Shown piece by piece: positions 17,003-25,731 of a DNA stretch of 53,095 nucleotides (positions within the stretch are counted from its first letter, which is position 1; the number at the start of each line of letters is the position of its first letter). Below the pieces are notes generated by a model. It made no database searches and was not told where the DNA came from. It saw nothing but the letters and a program-made list of their open reading frames with translations. Source of the stretch: Ferrimicrobium sp. (GTDB lineage: Bacteria > Actinomycetota > Acidimicrobiia > Acidimicrobiales > Acidimicrobiaceae); assembly GCF_027319265.1 (NCBI RefSeq), contig NZ_DAHVNP010000067.1:1-53095 (forward strand), in the 5' to 3' direction. The translations under genes were made by a program, and so were the position numbers.

Positions 17003-17131
17003 CCACCACGTCCTTTAGGAACCGGTCGCCGCACAATCGCGGCGTAAACTTACAGGCGTTCCCGCAGGCACAGCAGAAACCCCTTACCAAACTAGCCCAG
17101 ACTTGATGAAAAAACGAAACGATCAGCCATC

Positions 17132-18298
17132 ATGAGCATCCCAAGTGATCGATCCACCTACCTCCGCTGGCTCCTGCCTGCGAGCAGCTTCCGCCTGCCC
17201 GTTGCACTGCTCCCTCTCGTCATCGAGTACGCCATCGGATCAGGAGCGAATTTTCGCTTCGCCTCACTCGTGGTTGGCGCGCTTGGGATGGGCGAGCTCT
17301 CCGTTGTCGGGATCGTCGCTACACCTCTTGGCGTGCACGTCGGTCGGCTTAGAACCCGCTCGACCCTCACACTCCTCGCGCTGGCCGATATCGCGTTGGT
17401 TCTCGCCAGTCTCATCCATCCACTGCTGTGGGTAAGCCTCCCTGGGGCGTTGTTGTCCGGCGTCCTCACGGCCCTCGGTAGTGGCCAACTCCGACAGCTG
17501 TTGACGCTTCGGCTGCAGTCCCAATCGCTCCAACGCTACCTCTCTTGGGATGCGGTTGCGCTCGAGTTCGCCTACCTCCTTGCCCCGCTACTGGTCTCGT
17601 TACAGGTGGTCCTCGTAGGCTCACATGGCCTGCTCATCACGCCCGCCATCCTCGCCATCACCACTCCATTGCTTCTTGGAGAGAGCCCTCGCGCAGCACC
17701 CACGCCGAAGGAAGCACCGCGTCTCAACCTTCGTTCATGGCTCTGGGTCCTCAGTGCCGCTGAGGGAATGGTCGAGGGAATGGTCGTCGTCTCGATCGTC
17801 CCCATCTGTACGGATCTCATCCATCAGCCACCCTTTGGGGCGATCTCCATGGCCTTGCTTTCGGTCGGATCCATCCTTGGAGGGACCCTCTATGCCCACC
17901 TTGGAACGCGTTCAATCGGCATCCGACCACTGCGAAGAATCGCCCTCCTCCTCATTGGATTATCGGGCTGTCTCATCGCGAGTGCCCTCGGCGACCACCG
18001 CGAACTTTTCCTTGGGGGGCTTCTCTTCGTCTTTGGCGGCTTTATCGCTCCAATCAACGGTCTCCGCAGCTACGCAGCTACGCATCAATTTGCGGCGCAT
18101 CTCCATGGTGCCGCTTTTTCGATGGTCTACGCCAGTTACTCCGTCGGAAGTGTCGGAGCCGCTTTCACCTTCGCCGTCCTCGACCAGACGATCCCGATCA
18201 CTGACCTACCCGTGATCGCCGCAATCGTCGTCATCGGCATCGCGCTCGCGTACCTCTCGCTGGATCAACGCCGAACGGCATCGAGCGCCCCTCACTAG
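17132..18298 (+). CDS. Major facilitator superfamily transporter
   Basis: The 388-residue protein is almost wholly hydrophobic, with about 12 predicted helices and the MFS-like loop HVGRLRTRSTL between helices 2 and 3. A longer polar loop (GESPRAAPTPKEAPRLN) divides the two halves. The substrate cannot be inferred. It is divergent from GH15 and convergent with the PfkB kinase 24 bp away. No Shine-Dalgarno sequence is evident before the ATG at 17132. Confidence 0.8.
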   Translation: MSIPSDRSTYLRWLLPASSFRLPVALLPLVIEYAIGSGANFRFASLVVGALGMGELSVVGIVATPLGVHVGRLRTRSTLTLLALADIALVLASLIHPLLWVSLPGALLSGVLTALGSGQLRQLLTLRLQSQSLQRYLSWDAVALEFAYLLAPLLVSLQVVLVGSHGLLITPAILAITTPLLLGESPRAAPTPKEAPRLNLRSWLWVLSAAEGMVEGMVVVSIVPICTDLIHQPPFGAISMALLSVGSILGGTLYAHLGTRSIGIRPLRRIALLLIGLSGCLIASALGDHRELFLGGLLFVFGGFIAPINGLRSYAATHQFAAHLHGAAFSMVYASYSVGSVGAAFTFAVLDQTIPITDLPVIAAIVVIGIALAYLSLDQRRTASSAPH

Positions 18299-18322
18299 TG
18301 CAACCGTACGAGGAGTTCCTAT

Positions 18323-19327
18323 TCAGGTGTTGGCCAGATCTGGCTCATGTTGGCTCAGCCAGTCACCAAGGTCCACGAGTGGGCGTGCCCCTGGATGGGC
18401 GATCACCTCGGCTGCCAACGATTGTCCAAGTCGCAAGACGTCGAGTGGACGCAACTCGTGAACAAGTCCCGCTATGAAACCTGCGGCGAACAGATCACCA
18501 GCTCCAGTCGTATCGACCGCCGAAGCATAGTCAGGTACCTCGAGGTACTCATAGGTATCTGCACCGAAGTAGACGGCCCCATGATCACCAAGGGTAATCG
18601 CACCAGAGAACCGCATACCGGATAGCACCTCCACAATCTGGTCAAGGTCACTCCGTTGACTGAAGGCACTCGCCTCCTCGCCATTGGCGAGCAGATAATC
18701 GATGCTCGCCGGAAGCGACCGCTGCAGACTCTTGCGATGTCGTTCGACCAAGCTGGCGTCTGAGAGACTGAAAATAACCTTCGTACCATAGCGACGGGCC
18801 GTTCGAGCCACATCAAACAGGCGATCTCCAAGGCCAGGAACGTCAAGGAGATAACCTTCGATGAAGAGGTACGGCGTCCCCGTTGCAATCTTGAAAGGAA
18901 AGAGCTCCGCCGTCAACTCCTGGGAGGCGCCTAGATAGGTCAGCATCGTGCGCTGCCCGTCCTCCGTGACGAGTACGACACAACGACCAGTTCCTTCAGC
19001 GTAGTGCTGCTCGGAGAGGACGACCTCTACGCCGAGCTCGCTGAGATCCTGCGCGAAGAGCGACCCTTCATCATCCTCGCCAACTGCGGTATAGAGCGCA
19101 CTCTGAACGCCGAGCAGTGAGAGGCCCACCAACGCGTTGGCGACGGACCCACCCCCATGTCGCTCCCACTCCCCCGGAAGGCCCGCAATGATACGCTGCT
19201 GCTCCTCACGTGTCGCCAGGCGCATCGACCCCTTGGTCAGCCCGAGCTGGCGGAGCTGTGACTCAACAACGACGGTCGAGACATCGACGATGGCAGATCC
19301 AAACCCCAAGACAGTAACTGGTTTCAC
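18323..19327 (-). CDS. PfkB family sugar/nucleoside kinase
   Basis: This 334-residue ribokinase-fold protein has GFGSAIVDV at the N-terminus, the substrate lid region GGSVANALVGLSLLG, GDDEGSLF and the anion-hole/catalytic motif DTTGAGDLFAAGF near residue 270. The N-terminus resembles adenosine-kinase-like members, annotated in many genomes as adenosine kinase or sugar kinase. The substrate is uncertain. It is convergent with the MFS gene and divergent from pepN. Confidence 0.88.
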   Translation of the reverse strand: MKPVTVLGFGSAIVDVSTVVVESQLRQLGLTKGSMRLATREEQQRIIAGLPGEWERHGGGSVANALVGLSLLGVQSALYTAVGEDDEGSLFAQDLSELGVEVVLSEQHYAEGTGRCVVLVTEDGQRTMLTYLGASQELTAELFPFKIATGTPYLFIEGYLLDVPGLGDRLFDVARTARRYGTKVIFSLSDASLVERHRKSLQRSLPASIDYLLANGEEASAFSQRSDLDQIVEVLSGMRFSGAITLGDHGAVYFGADTYEYLEVPDYASAVDTTGAGDLFAAGFIAGLVHELRPLDVLRLGQSLAAEVIAHPGARPLVDLGDWLSQHEPDLANT

Positions 19328-19514
19328 GGGGTCCTAGCCTAGGAGCACCCAGGGGCGAGCCACTCCCCGCAACGCGCAATGACTCCCCGCGGACTGCCGG
19401 CGGAGCGAAGAGCCCTCGTCGTGATCGCAACCTTTCACCATGATTGCGACATAAAAACCGTGCCGGTCGACGACGTTTCCTCGTGCTGGGCTCGACCCTC
19501 GCGAGGATCTCGGC

Positions 19515-19520
19515 TATCGT
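19515..19520 (+). promoter_or_regulatory. -10 hexamer for leaderless pepN
   Basis: TATCGT ends 7 nt before the GTG at 19528, the spacing expected when the transcript begins at the start codon. No Shine-Dalgarno sequence is present, and the residues encoded upstream are not family-like. The call is an inference. Confidence 0.4.
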
Positions 19521-19527
19521 AGTTGAG

Positions 19528-22071
19528 GTGAGAGATGATAACCCATACCGCTTAACCCGTTCCGTCGAACCGATCCACTACGACCTTTTTCTCCATATCA
19601 ACCCCGACGAAGAGAGTTTTTTTGGAGCGGAGACCATCACTGTGCGCGTCAACGACGAGACCACCACCGTCGAGTTGAACGCCCTCGACCTTGACGTCTC
19701 AGCCGCACGCCTCAACGGAGAGCCGGTGTCGGTGACGGTCGACCCCGCCCACGAGATCGTCCGGCTCCAATGCGCTGCTCCGCTACCGAGTGGGGTTGAT
19801 GCGCAGATCCAACTGGAGTTCTCTGGTAAGCTACGCGCCGACCTGTCGGGTCTCTACCGCTCCACCTACAACGATGAGCACGGGGTCACCCACAACATGG
19901 CGACTACACAGTTCGAGTCCACTGGCGCTCGAGAGGCCTTCCCGTGCTTCGATGAGCCCGACATGAAGGCGACCTTCACCATCACGCTTGAGACACCAAC
20001 CTCACTGCAGGCCATCTCGAACTATCCAGAGCACGAAACGAAGCCAAGTGAGGATGCGGGTTTCACGAGACACCTCTACGAAACCACGATGGTGATGTCG
20101 ACATACCTACTCGCCTTCGTCGTTGGCGATCTGCGCATGACGGCTCCGATTGTTGCAAACGGAGTGCCAATCCGCGTCATCCACACGCCGGGCAAGGAGG
20201 CGCTCACCGGTTTTGCCCTCCGTGTTGCCAACCACGCCATCGCGTACTTCGAGGATTGGTTCCAGATACCCTATCCTGCACCGAAGCTGGATCTTCTCGC
20301 GATCCCCGACTTCGCCTTCGGTGCCATGGAGAATCTCGGCGCCGTCACCTTTAGGGAGACTGCACTCCTCGTCGACGAGACGCGGGCAGGCCAGACAGAG
20401 CTAGAACGCATCTGTGATGTAGTCTGTCACGAGATCGCACACATGTGGTTTGGTGACTTAGTGACCATGAAGTGGTGGAACGGCATCTGGCTCAACGAGG
20501 CCTTCGCAACTTTTATGGAGACAAGTGCCTCCGATGCCTTCAACCCTGACTGGCACAAGTGGGACTCCTTTGGCATCGCTCGGCTTGGCGCCCTCAATAT
20601 CGACGGTCTTCCCTCAACACGACCGATCGAGTTTCCGGTGATCGCACCGTCAGACGCGGAAAACATGTTCGATCTGCTCACCTACGAGAAGGGATGCTCA
20701 GTCATCAAGATGATGGAGCAATACCTCGGTGAGGAGACCTTCAAGAATGGCGTGCGACGTTACCTGAACAGCCATCTTCATGCAAACGCCGAGACGGAGG
20801 ACCTTTGGAAATCGCTCGAAGAGGCAAGTGATGAGCCAGTCACCGAGATGATGAACACGTGGATTCTCCAGGGCGGGCACCCCCTCGTGAGCGTCGATGC
20901 ACTGCCTAGTGGCGTGCGACTCTCACAGACTCCCTTCCGTTTCCTCGGAGAGGAGACTGATCCCATTGGCGAAATCGGAACGAGTTGGCTGATCCCCGTG
21001 GTGAGCCGTGAGCTAGACGGCCACGAGCACCGAACTGTCCTCGGCCAACAGGACCACGTGATCAACGCAGACCGAGGCCCGATTATCGTCAACGCCGGCG
21101 GCATCGGCGTCTATCGAACGCGCTACTCCCCCCAGGTACTCCCTGGACTGTGCGAGCACTTCGGCGATCTTGAGATGCTCGAGCGCTTCAATCTCATCGC
21201 GGATACATGGGCGATGGTTCTCTCCAACCAGGCGAGCCTCGCTGATGCGATCCAACTCTTCACCTATTGCATCAGCGAAACCGACCCCAACGTCCTCCAG
21301 GTCGTCGCGTCCTCCCTTGGGCTTTTGCAGCGCATCGCCTTGGAGGAGGAACGAGCCTCCGTGGCACAACTAACCAGCTCGATCTTTACCCCGGTGATCG
21401 AAACTCTCGGAATGGAGCCCAACGATTCGGACACACCGCTGACAAAGGTCGCGCGTTCGGTCGCTTTTACTGCCCTTGGCACGATCGCCGATGATCCAGA
21501 GGTCCGTGCCCAAGCCCTCCAGTGGTTCCGCGAAGAGATGAGCGGCGTTGGGGGACCAAGTGGTGATCTCGCCTCTGCCGTACTCGCCACCGTCGCCAGA
21601 CACGGCGACGACTCAGAGTTTGCCTTCATGCTGGATCGCTATCGCAACCCACTTGACCCACTTGACGAGCGACGACACCTCCTCGCCCTGGCTGACTTCC
21701 GACAGCCGTCACTGATCAGTCGCCTCCTGCCAATGATTTTGACCTCGATTCGCTCACAAGATGGTGCCTTTGTGCTCAACCGAGTGATCGCCAACGAAGC
21801 GGTCGCCGAGTTAGGGCTTGACTTCGCCTTCTCACACTTCGACGATCTCCTTGCGCGACTGCCGGCAAACAGCTACGACCTCGCCTTTGGGTCGCTTCCA
21901 ACCTTGATCTCGCCGACCATCTATCAACGTTCTGCCCAGATCTTCTCGTTCTTCGAGACCCATAAACTACCAGCAGGGGAACGATTGCTCACGCAAACAC
22001 TGGAGCGTTACCGGGTCAATCTGCGCTTCCGCGACCGTTACGCGGGTCGATTGAACTCATTTCTGTCATAG
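19528..22071 (+). CDS. pepN: Aminopeptidase N (M1 family)
   Basis: PepN removes N-terminal residues from peptides in the cytosol. With the GTG start at 19528 the protein has 847 residues: beta-sandwich domain (PYRLTRSVEPIHYDLFL onward), FEPCFDEPD-type segment (FPCFDEPDMKATF), the substrate motif GAMEN (about 265-269), the zinc motif HEIAH (H301, H305) with the distant NEAFA glutamate (E324), and a long ERAP1-like alpha-helical C-terminal domain. A longer reading from 19444 adds 28 residues (MRHKNRAGRR...) that do not fit the family. Confidence 0.95.
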   Translation: MRDDNPYRLTRSVEPIHYDLFLHINPDEESFFGAETITVRVNDETTTVELNALDLDVSAARLNGEPVSVTVDPAHEIVRLQCAAPLPSGVDAQIQLEFSGKLRADLSGLYRSTYNDEHGVTHNMATTQFESTGAREAFPCFDEPDMKATFTITLETPTSLQAISNYPEHETKPSEDAGFTRHLYETTMVMSTYLLAFVVGDLRMTAPIVANGVPIRVIHTPGKEALTGFALRVANHAIAYFEDWFQIPYPAPKLDLLAIPDFAFGAMENLGAVTFRETALLVDETRAGQTELERICDVVCHEIAHMWFGDLVTMKWWNGIWLNEAFATFMETSASDAFNPDWHKWDSFGIARLGALNIDGLPSTRPIEFPVIAPSDAENMFDLLTYEKGCSVIKMMEQYLGEETFKNGVRRYLNSHLHANAETEDLWKSLEEASDEPVTEMMNTWILQGGHPLVSVDALPSGVRLSQTPFRFLGEETDPIGEIGTSWLIPVVSRELDGHEHRTVLGQQDHVINADRGPIIVNAGGIGVYRTRYSPQVLPGLCEHFGDLEMLERFNLIADTWAMVLSNQASLADAIQLFTYCISETDPNVLQVVASSLGLLQRIALEEERASVAQLTSSIFTPVIETLGMEPNDSDTPLTKVARSVAFTALGTIADDPEVRAQALQWFREEMSGVGGPSGDLASAVLATVARHGDDSEFAFMLDRYRNPLDPLDERRHLLALADFRQPSLISRLLPMILTSIRSQDGAFVLNRVIANEAVAELGLDFAFSHFDDLLARLPANSYDLAFGSLPTLISPTIYQRSAQIFSFFETHKLPAGERLLTQTLERYRVNLRFRDRYAGRLNSFLS

Positions 22072-22157
22072 GGAGTCCCCCACGACGACGCTACAGGTTA
22101 GACGATGGATCGGGCCAGGGTTGGGAACCGCCCAACTGAGGAACGATCCAGTCGCAT

Positions 22158-22871
22158 GTGTTCCCGATCGGGCCCGCGAGCCAGGATACCGCGTTGGATA
22201 AAGATACCGCGTTGGACCAGCACGATAGTGATCGACGCTTGGCGCTCACGTTTGCATCAACCGTGCCTGGCTACTTCTCCCCAGACCAGCTCGCAGTTCT
22301 GGCTGACTTCACCGAAGGCGCGATCACCAGATCCAGGGGACCGATCCTTGAGATCGGGAGCTACTGTGGCCGGTCGACGGTGATCATTGGGACGATGGCG
22401 CAACGCCACCATCGCCGCTTCATTACTGTTGATCGCCATCTAGGATCGATCGAGATGCAGCCCCCGTTCCCCTACTTCGATCCAGCAATCATCGACCGCG
22501 TCCATGGGCGTCTCGATTCGATCTCCGTCCTCATGGATACACTCGAACTCGCTGGGCTCCGCGAATGGGTAACGGTCATGGTAACCCCAAGCCAGGTGCT
22601 CACTCACTTGCTACGCCCCGGTTTCTCGATGATCATGATCGATGGCGGTCACGATGCACTCTCCACATGGACCGATTATCTCTGTGCCATTGCACTGCTC
22701 GCCGACGACGGAACCCTCGTGATCGACGATGTCTTCGAAGATCCAAGCCGTGGAGGTCGCCCACCCTTTGAGGTGATGACCGCTGCGCTCCACTCGGGCT
22801 TTACGCTCGTGGAACGCAGCGGCCCTCTCGTCGCGCTACGACGCACCACGGCGCCCTCATTCGCGCGCTAA
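22158..22871 (+). CDS. Class I SAM-dependent methyltransferase (Methyltransf_24-like)
   Basis: The 237-residue protein has a SAM-binding motif ILEIGSYCGRSTVIIG, an acidic TVDRHLGS after beta-2, MIMIDGGHDALSTWTDY and LVIDDVFEDPSRGG, as in the methyltransferase_24/cephalosporin-hydroxylase-like group that often acts on sugars or glycans. The N-terminus is doubtful: the GTG at 22158 includes a duplicated DTALDK/DTALDQ stretch that comes from an 18-bp tandem repeat, and TTG codons inside the repeat are alternatives. Its 3' end overlaps the convergent alpha/alpha-barrel gene by 15 bp; the neighbouring genes suggest a shared glycan-modifying role. Confidence 0.8.
   Translation: MFPIGPASQDTALDKDTALDQHDSDRRLALTFASTVPGYFSPDQLAVLADFTEGAITRSRGPILEIGSYCGRSTVIIGTMAQRHHRRFITVDRHLGSIEMQPPFPYFDPAIIDRVHGRLDSISVLMDTLELAGLREWVTVMVTPSQVLTHLLRPGFSMIMIDGGHDALSTWTDYLCAIALLADDGTLVIDDVFEDPSRGGRPPFEVMTAALHSGFTLVERSGPLVALRRTTAPSFAR
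22185..22216. repeat. 18-bp period tandem duplication at methyltransferase N-terminus
   Basis: GATACCGCGTTGGATAAA (22185-22202) is followed by a second copy of its first 14 bases (22203-22216). The repeat is in frame and doubles six residues, which suggests either a tolerant N-terminus or that coding begins after the repeat. Confidence 0.8.
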
Positions 22872-23843
22872 GATTCCTTCGACCAATCCCACCGGTCTCC
22901 CTAGCCCTAAGAGATACCGGGCGATAATGACCGCTGCCGCTGAATACGCACTCCTCTCATCGGCTGGGAAACTCACCCGATCGGGCCATACCCAACCGGT
23001 GAGATAACCGCCATCGCTACGTCGCAGAGCCTCGATATCATCGAGCATCTGCCGTGCTTGACGCAGTTCCCCCAGGCGAATCATGGCCATCGCCGCCTCT
23101 GCCGTCTCCGCTGTGGTGACCCAAGAGCTGTTTGCGATGGCCTGCACGCCAGCTCCCGGAACATAGTGTCGCTCCAAGAACTCCTGCATACGACGCCTCG
23201 CATCAGCGTCATCGAGGACGCCAGCGAGGACTGGATAATAGCCGTCCATCGCCCAAGCATCCTTCGCGAGAAAACGACTCGCAGGGTCGCAGATATAGGC
23301 GCCGAGTGCAGCGCTCGCCTCCTTGACGTGTGGGCGATTCCTGCCGAGTAGCGCATCAAGCGCCTCAATCGCCTCAAGCGAGAGCACCATTGCCGACGAA
23401 CCAGCCAACAAGGAGCCCTCAAGTGGAGTCCGATCCGGTGCGAGCGCCCAAGGGAACGAACCATCGCTGCGCTGTCGTCGCAGCACAAAATCGACCGTCA
23501 CATCAAAGGAGATCGCAAAGTCACGGACGCTAGCGACATCCCGGGAACTCACCAGATACGCGAGGGCTCCAACCGCTGGATAGAGACAGTTATTGAGATC
23601 GATACGTGGCTCAAGCACGGCCGATGTCGTAAAGAACTGGCAGTATGACCCGTCTCGATTGGCCACGCGAGTCAACCAACCGAGACCACGACGAGCGGCA
23701 TGGTATCGCGCACCAAGCGCCAATGCGATAACCGCCTCGGTGTGGTTCCATGGATCCGCGTGGTGACCAGCGGCCCATGGAATCATCCCGCGGTGGTCCT
23801 GCAGTGCACCGATGGCGTCCAATGTCGTCTCAAACTCGATCAT
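22857..23843 (-). CDS. Alpha/alpha-barrel protein often annotated as prenyltransferase
   Basis: This 328-residue all-helical protein has repeated helix-pair signatures (WLTRVANRDGSYCQF, FVLRRQRSDGSFPWAL, ALRRSDGGYLTGWVWPD), as in terpene-cyclase/protein prenyltransferase alpha-alpha toroids. The DxDD motif and QW repeats of squalene cyclases are absent, and WNHTEAVIALALGARY near the N-terminus looks more like the substrate pocket of (alpha/alpha)6 carbohydrate enzymes. A prenyltransferase role is therefore doubtful. It overlaps the upstream methyltransferase by 4 nt (ATGA) and is third in a leftward GT4-methyltransferase operon. Function unknown. Confidence 0.75.
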   Translation of the reverse strand: MIEFETTLDAIGALQDHRGMIPWAAGHHADPWNHTEAVIALALGARYHAARRGLGWLTRVANRDGSYCQFFTTSAVLEPRIDLNNCLYPAVGALAYLVSSRDVASVRDFAISFDVTVDFVLRRQRSDGSFPWALAPDRTPLEGSLLAGSSAMVLSLEAIEALDALLGRNRPHVKEASAALGAYICDPASRFLAKDAWAMDGYYPVLAGVLDDADARRRMQEFLERHYVPGAGVQAIANSSWVTTAETAEAAMAMIRLGELRQARQMLDDIEALRRSDGGYLTGWVWPDRVSFPADERSAYSAAAVIIARYLLGLGRPVGLVEGILARE

Positions 23844-24565
23844 CGGTCATCGACTCTCAGGTAGAGCACGATACTTTTGCCGAGCACTGGGTTGAGCGCA
23901 CGCTCCATCCGCGTCAAGACCGGGGATTGGCCCATGAGTTCACGTACCAGCGATCGCTCATAGCGTCGCACAAACCAGACCGTGCCAGAGTTCTCAACGC
24001 CCACATAGGACTTGAGCCACCAATACGGGCTGTGCAATCCATGACTATGGTGCATCCACTCCACCGTCATTCCTGCCCTGCGGCTAAGCTCTCGCAGTTC
24101 ATGCCGCGTAAAGATGTGGATGTGGCCACCAGGGACGCGGTGATACTCAAGTGAGATCAGCCAATTGATCACCTCGGGGCCACAGCGCGGTACCGAAACT
24201 ACGACGCGTCCACCTGGGCCGACGATTCGTGCACACTCGCGGAGAACGAGAAGAGGCGATGGAACGTGCTCAAGCACCTCCGATATCACCACAAGGTCAA
24301 AGCTAGCGTCACGGAACGGGAGGTGATGCGCGTCGAGTTGCACGACTCCGCCCGATGCCGCATGGACCTCTGGCCGGAGATCTCCCGCCACGACCCACGC
24401 CCCACGGGCGTCCAAGGCTCGCAGATGCCGACCAGTTCCAGCACCGAGGTCAAGAACCTTGGTGCCCTGGACATCGCCGAGCGCCTCCCAACGAAAACTA
24501 ATCAAGCTCCTAACCTCAAGAGATCCCGATAGTAACCAACCGTAGCCGAAGCCGTGCTCCGCCAC
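23840..24565 (-). CDS. Class I SAM-dependent methyltransferase (Methyltransf_11-like)
   Basis: The protein shows KVLDLGAGTGRHLRAL (motif I), AGDLRPEV, QLDAHHLPFRDASFDLVVISEVLEHV (motifs II-III) and GPGGRVVVSVPR, so it is a small-molecule or glycan methyltransferase. The C-terminal segment with WWLKSYVGV and aromatic residues might touch the membrane. The ATG at 24565 gives 241 residues and overlaps the glycosyltransferase gene by 64 nt; a TTG at 24505 would give 221 residues with a TTGA overlap and GAGG at 8 nt, and may be the true start. It lies between the GT4 and alpha/alpha-barrel genes. Confidence 0.85.
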   Translation of the reverse strand: MAEHGFGYGWLLSGSLEVRSLISFRWEALGDVQGTKVLDLGAGTGRHLRALDARGAWVVAGDLRPEVHAASGGVVQLDAHHLPFRDASFDLVVISEVLEHVPSPLLVLRECARIVGPGGRVVVSVPRCGPEVINWLISLEYHRVPGGHIHIFTRHELRELSRRAGMTVEWMHHSHGLHSPYWWLKSYVGVENSGTVWFVRRYERSLVRELMGQSPVLTRMERALNPVLGKSIVLYLRVDDR

Positions 24566-25731
24566 GAAAATCTCGCGATGGCTCGCTCTCTGGCGTACAA
24601 ACCGCGTTCCAACGCTACCGTGCCGGAGGCAAGCACCGACTCGATCGCCTCGGCAAGCGAACGTGCTGAACCCGGCGTTGTCATCGCTCCCGCATCCCCA
24701 ACAACCTCAGGCAGTGCGCCACCGCGCGAGGCGACTAACGGGACTGCACAGGACATCGCCTCGACCGCAGGCAACGAGAAACCCTCGTAGAGTGATGGGA
24801 CGACTGCGACACTTGCGCGGGCGTAAATCTGCACCATCTCCTCGCGCGAAAGGACTCCCGTCACCGTGACTCTGTCCTGGAGTCCGAACCGAGCGATCAG
24901 CAGGGGGAGTTCCGTCGAATTCTGATGTGGCCCCATGATGATCAACCTGGTATCTTGCAGGAGACTGATCGCCTCGATCAGATACCGCAGCCCCTTGAGA
25001 GGGACATCAGCACTTGCCGTGGTGCAGACCAGCCCCCTCTCCCTATGGACATCGGGTTGAGGGGCGTAGAGGTCGGTGTCAACCCCAATCGGGACAATCG
25101 CGATCCGACGCCGGTCGATTCCTAGTTCCCGCGCCAGATCACCGGCTGATGAGGTCGAAACCGTCAGAATACGCGGCAGCTCTCGTGCCACCGCTACCTG
25201 CATAGGGATAAAACTATAGAAACGACGGAGTCCCACCCGTGCCTTCATCGATGACGCCGCTGCGAGTGCAAGCCGACGGTCGACGCTGATAGGGTGATGA
25301 ATCGATGACAGCACTGGCGTGCCCGATCGAGCCAACTTCGCAAGTGTCCAGTTGAGCGATTGGTTATCGTGGATAACATCAAAATCACGACGTAGCTCAT
25401 CGAAGTGGTGCCGCAAGCGCCACCCAAAGCCCTTTGGATCGGGAAAGGCCCCGATGCTCATCAGCCCCACCTCTAGCAGGTCTTCGACGCTGCGATATTC
25501 AGAGGGTCTTGGAATACGGAAGGGGTCCGGTTCACGAAAGAGATCAAGACCAGGTACCTTGCGCAACACGACTCGCGCGTCGAGCTCAGGATACGGGGGA
25601 CCCGAAAAGACCTCGACGTGATGACCTAGAGCAGCGAGCTCCCTGGTGAGAAAGGCCGTATAGACGCCTTGCCCGCCAGAATGCGGATTCCCTCGATAGA
25701 GGGTGAAGGCGATTCGTAACTTGTTATCCAT
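24502..25731 (-). CDS. Glycosyltransferase family 4 protein
   Basis: This 409-residue GT-B protein has an N-terminal acceptor domain beginning LRIAFTLYRGNPHSGGQGVY and a C-terminal donor domain with TVSTSSAGDLARELG, VPIGVDTDLY, TTASADVPLKGLRYLIEA, YARASVAVVPSLYEGFSLPAVEAMSC and GGALPEVVGDAG, the standard GT4 EGFSLPxxEA nucleotide-sugar site. The residue HHPIS may bind acceptor. The ATG at 25731 is chosen because upstream in-frame sequence is low-complexity and unlike the family. It heads the leftward operon with a methyltransferase and an alpha/alpha-barrel protein, suggesting synthesis of a methylated glycan or glycolipid. Confidence 0.9.
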   Translation of the reverse strand: MDNKLRIAFTLYRGNPHSGGQGVYTAFLTRELAALGHHVEVFSGPPYPELDARVVLRKVPGLDLFREPDPFRIPRPSEYRSVEDLLEVGLMSIGAFPDPKGFGWRLRHHFDELRRDFDVIHDNQSLNWTLAKLARSGTPVLSSIHHPISVDRRLALAAASSMKARVGLRRFYSFIPMQVAVARELPRILTVSTSSAGDLARELGIDRRRIAIVPIGVDTDLYAPQPDVHRERGLVCTTASADVPLKGLRYLIEAISLLQDTRLIIMGPHQNSTELPLLIARFGLQDRVTVTGVLSREEMVQIYARASVAVVPSLYEGFSLPAVEAMSCAVPLVASRGGALPEVVGDAGAMTTPGSARSLAEAIESVLASGTVALERGLYARERAIARFSWRSTASATVGYYRDLLRLGA

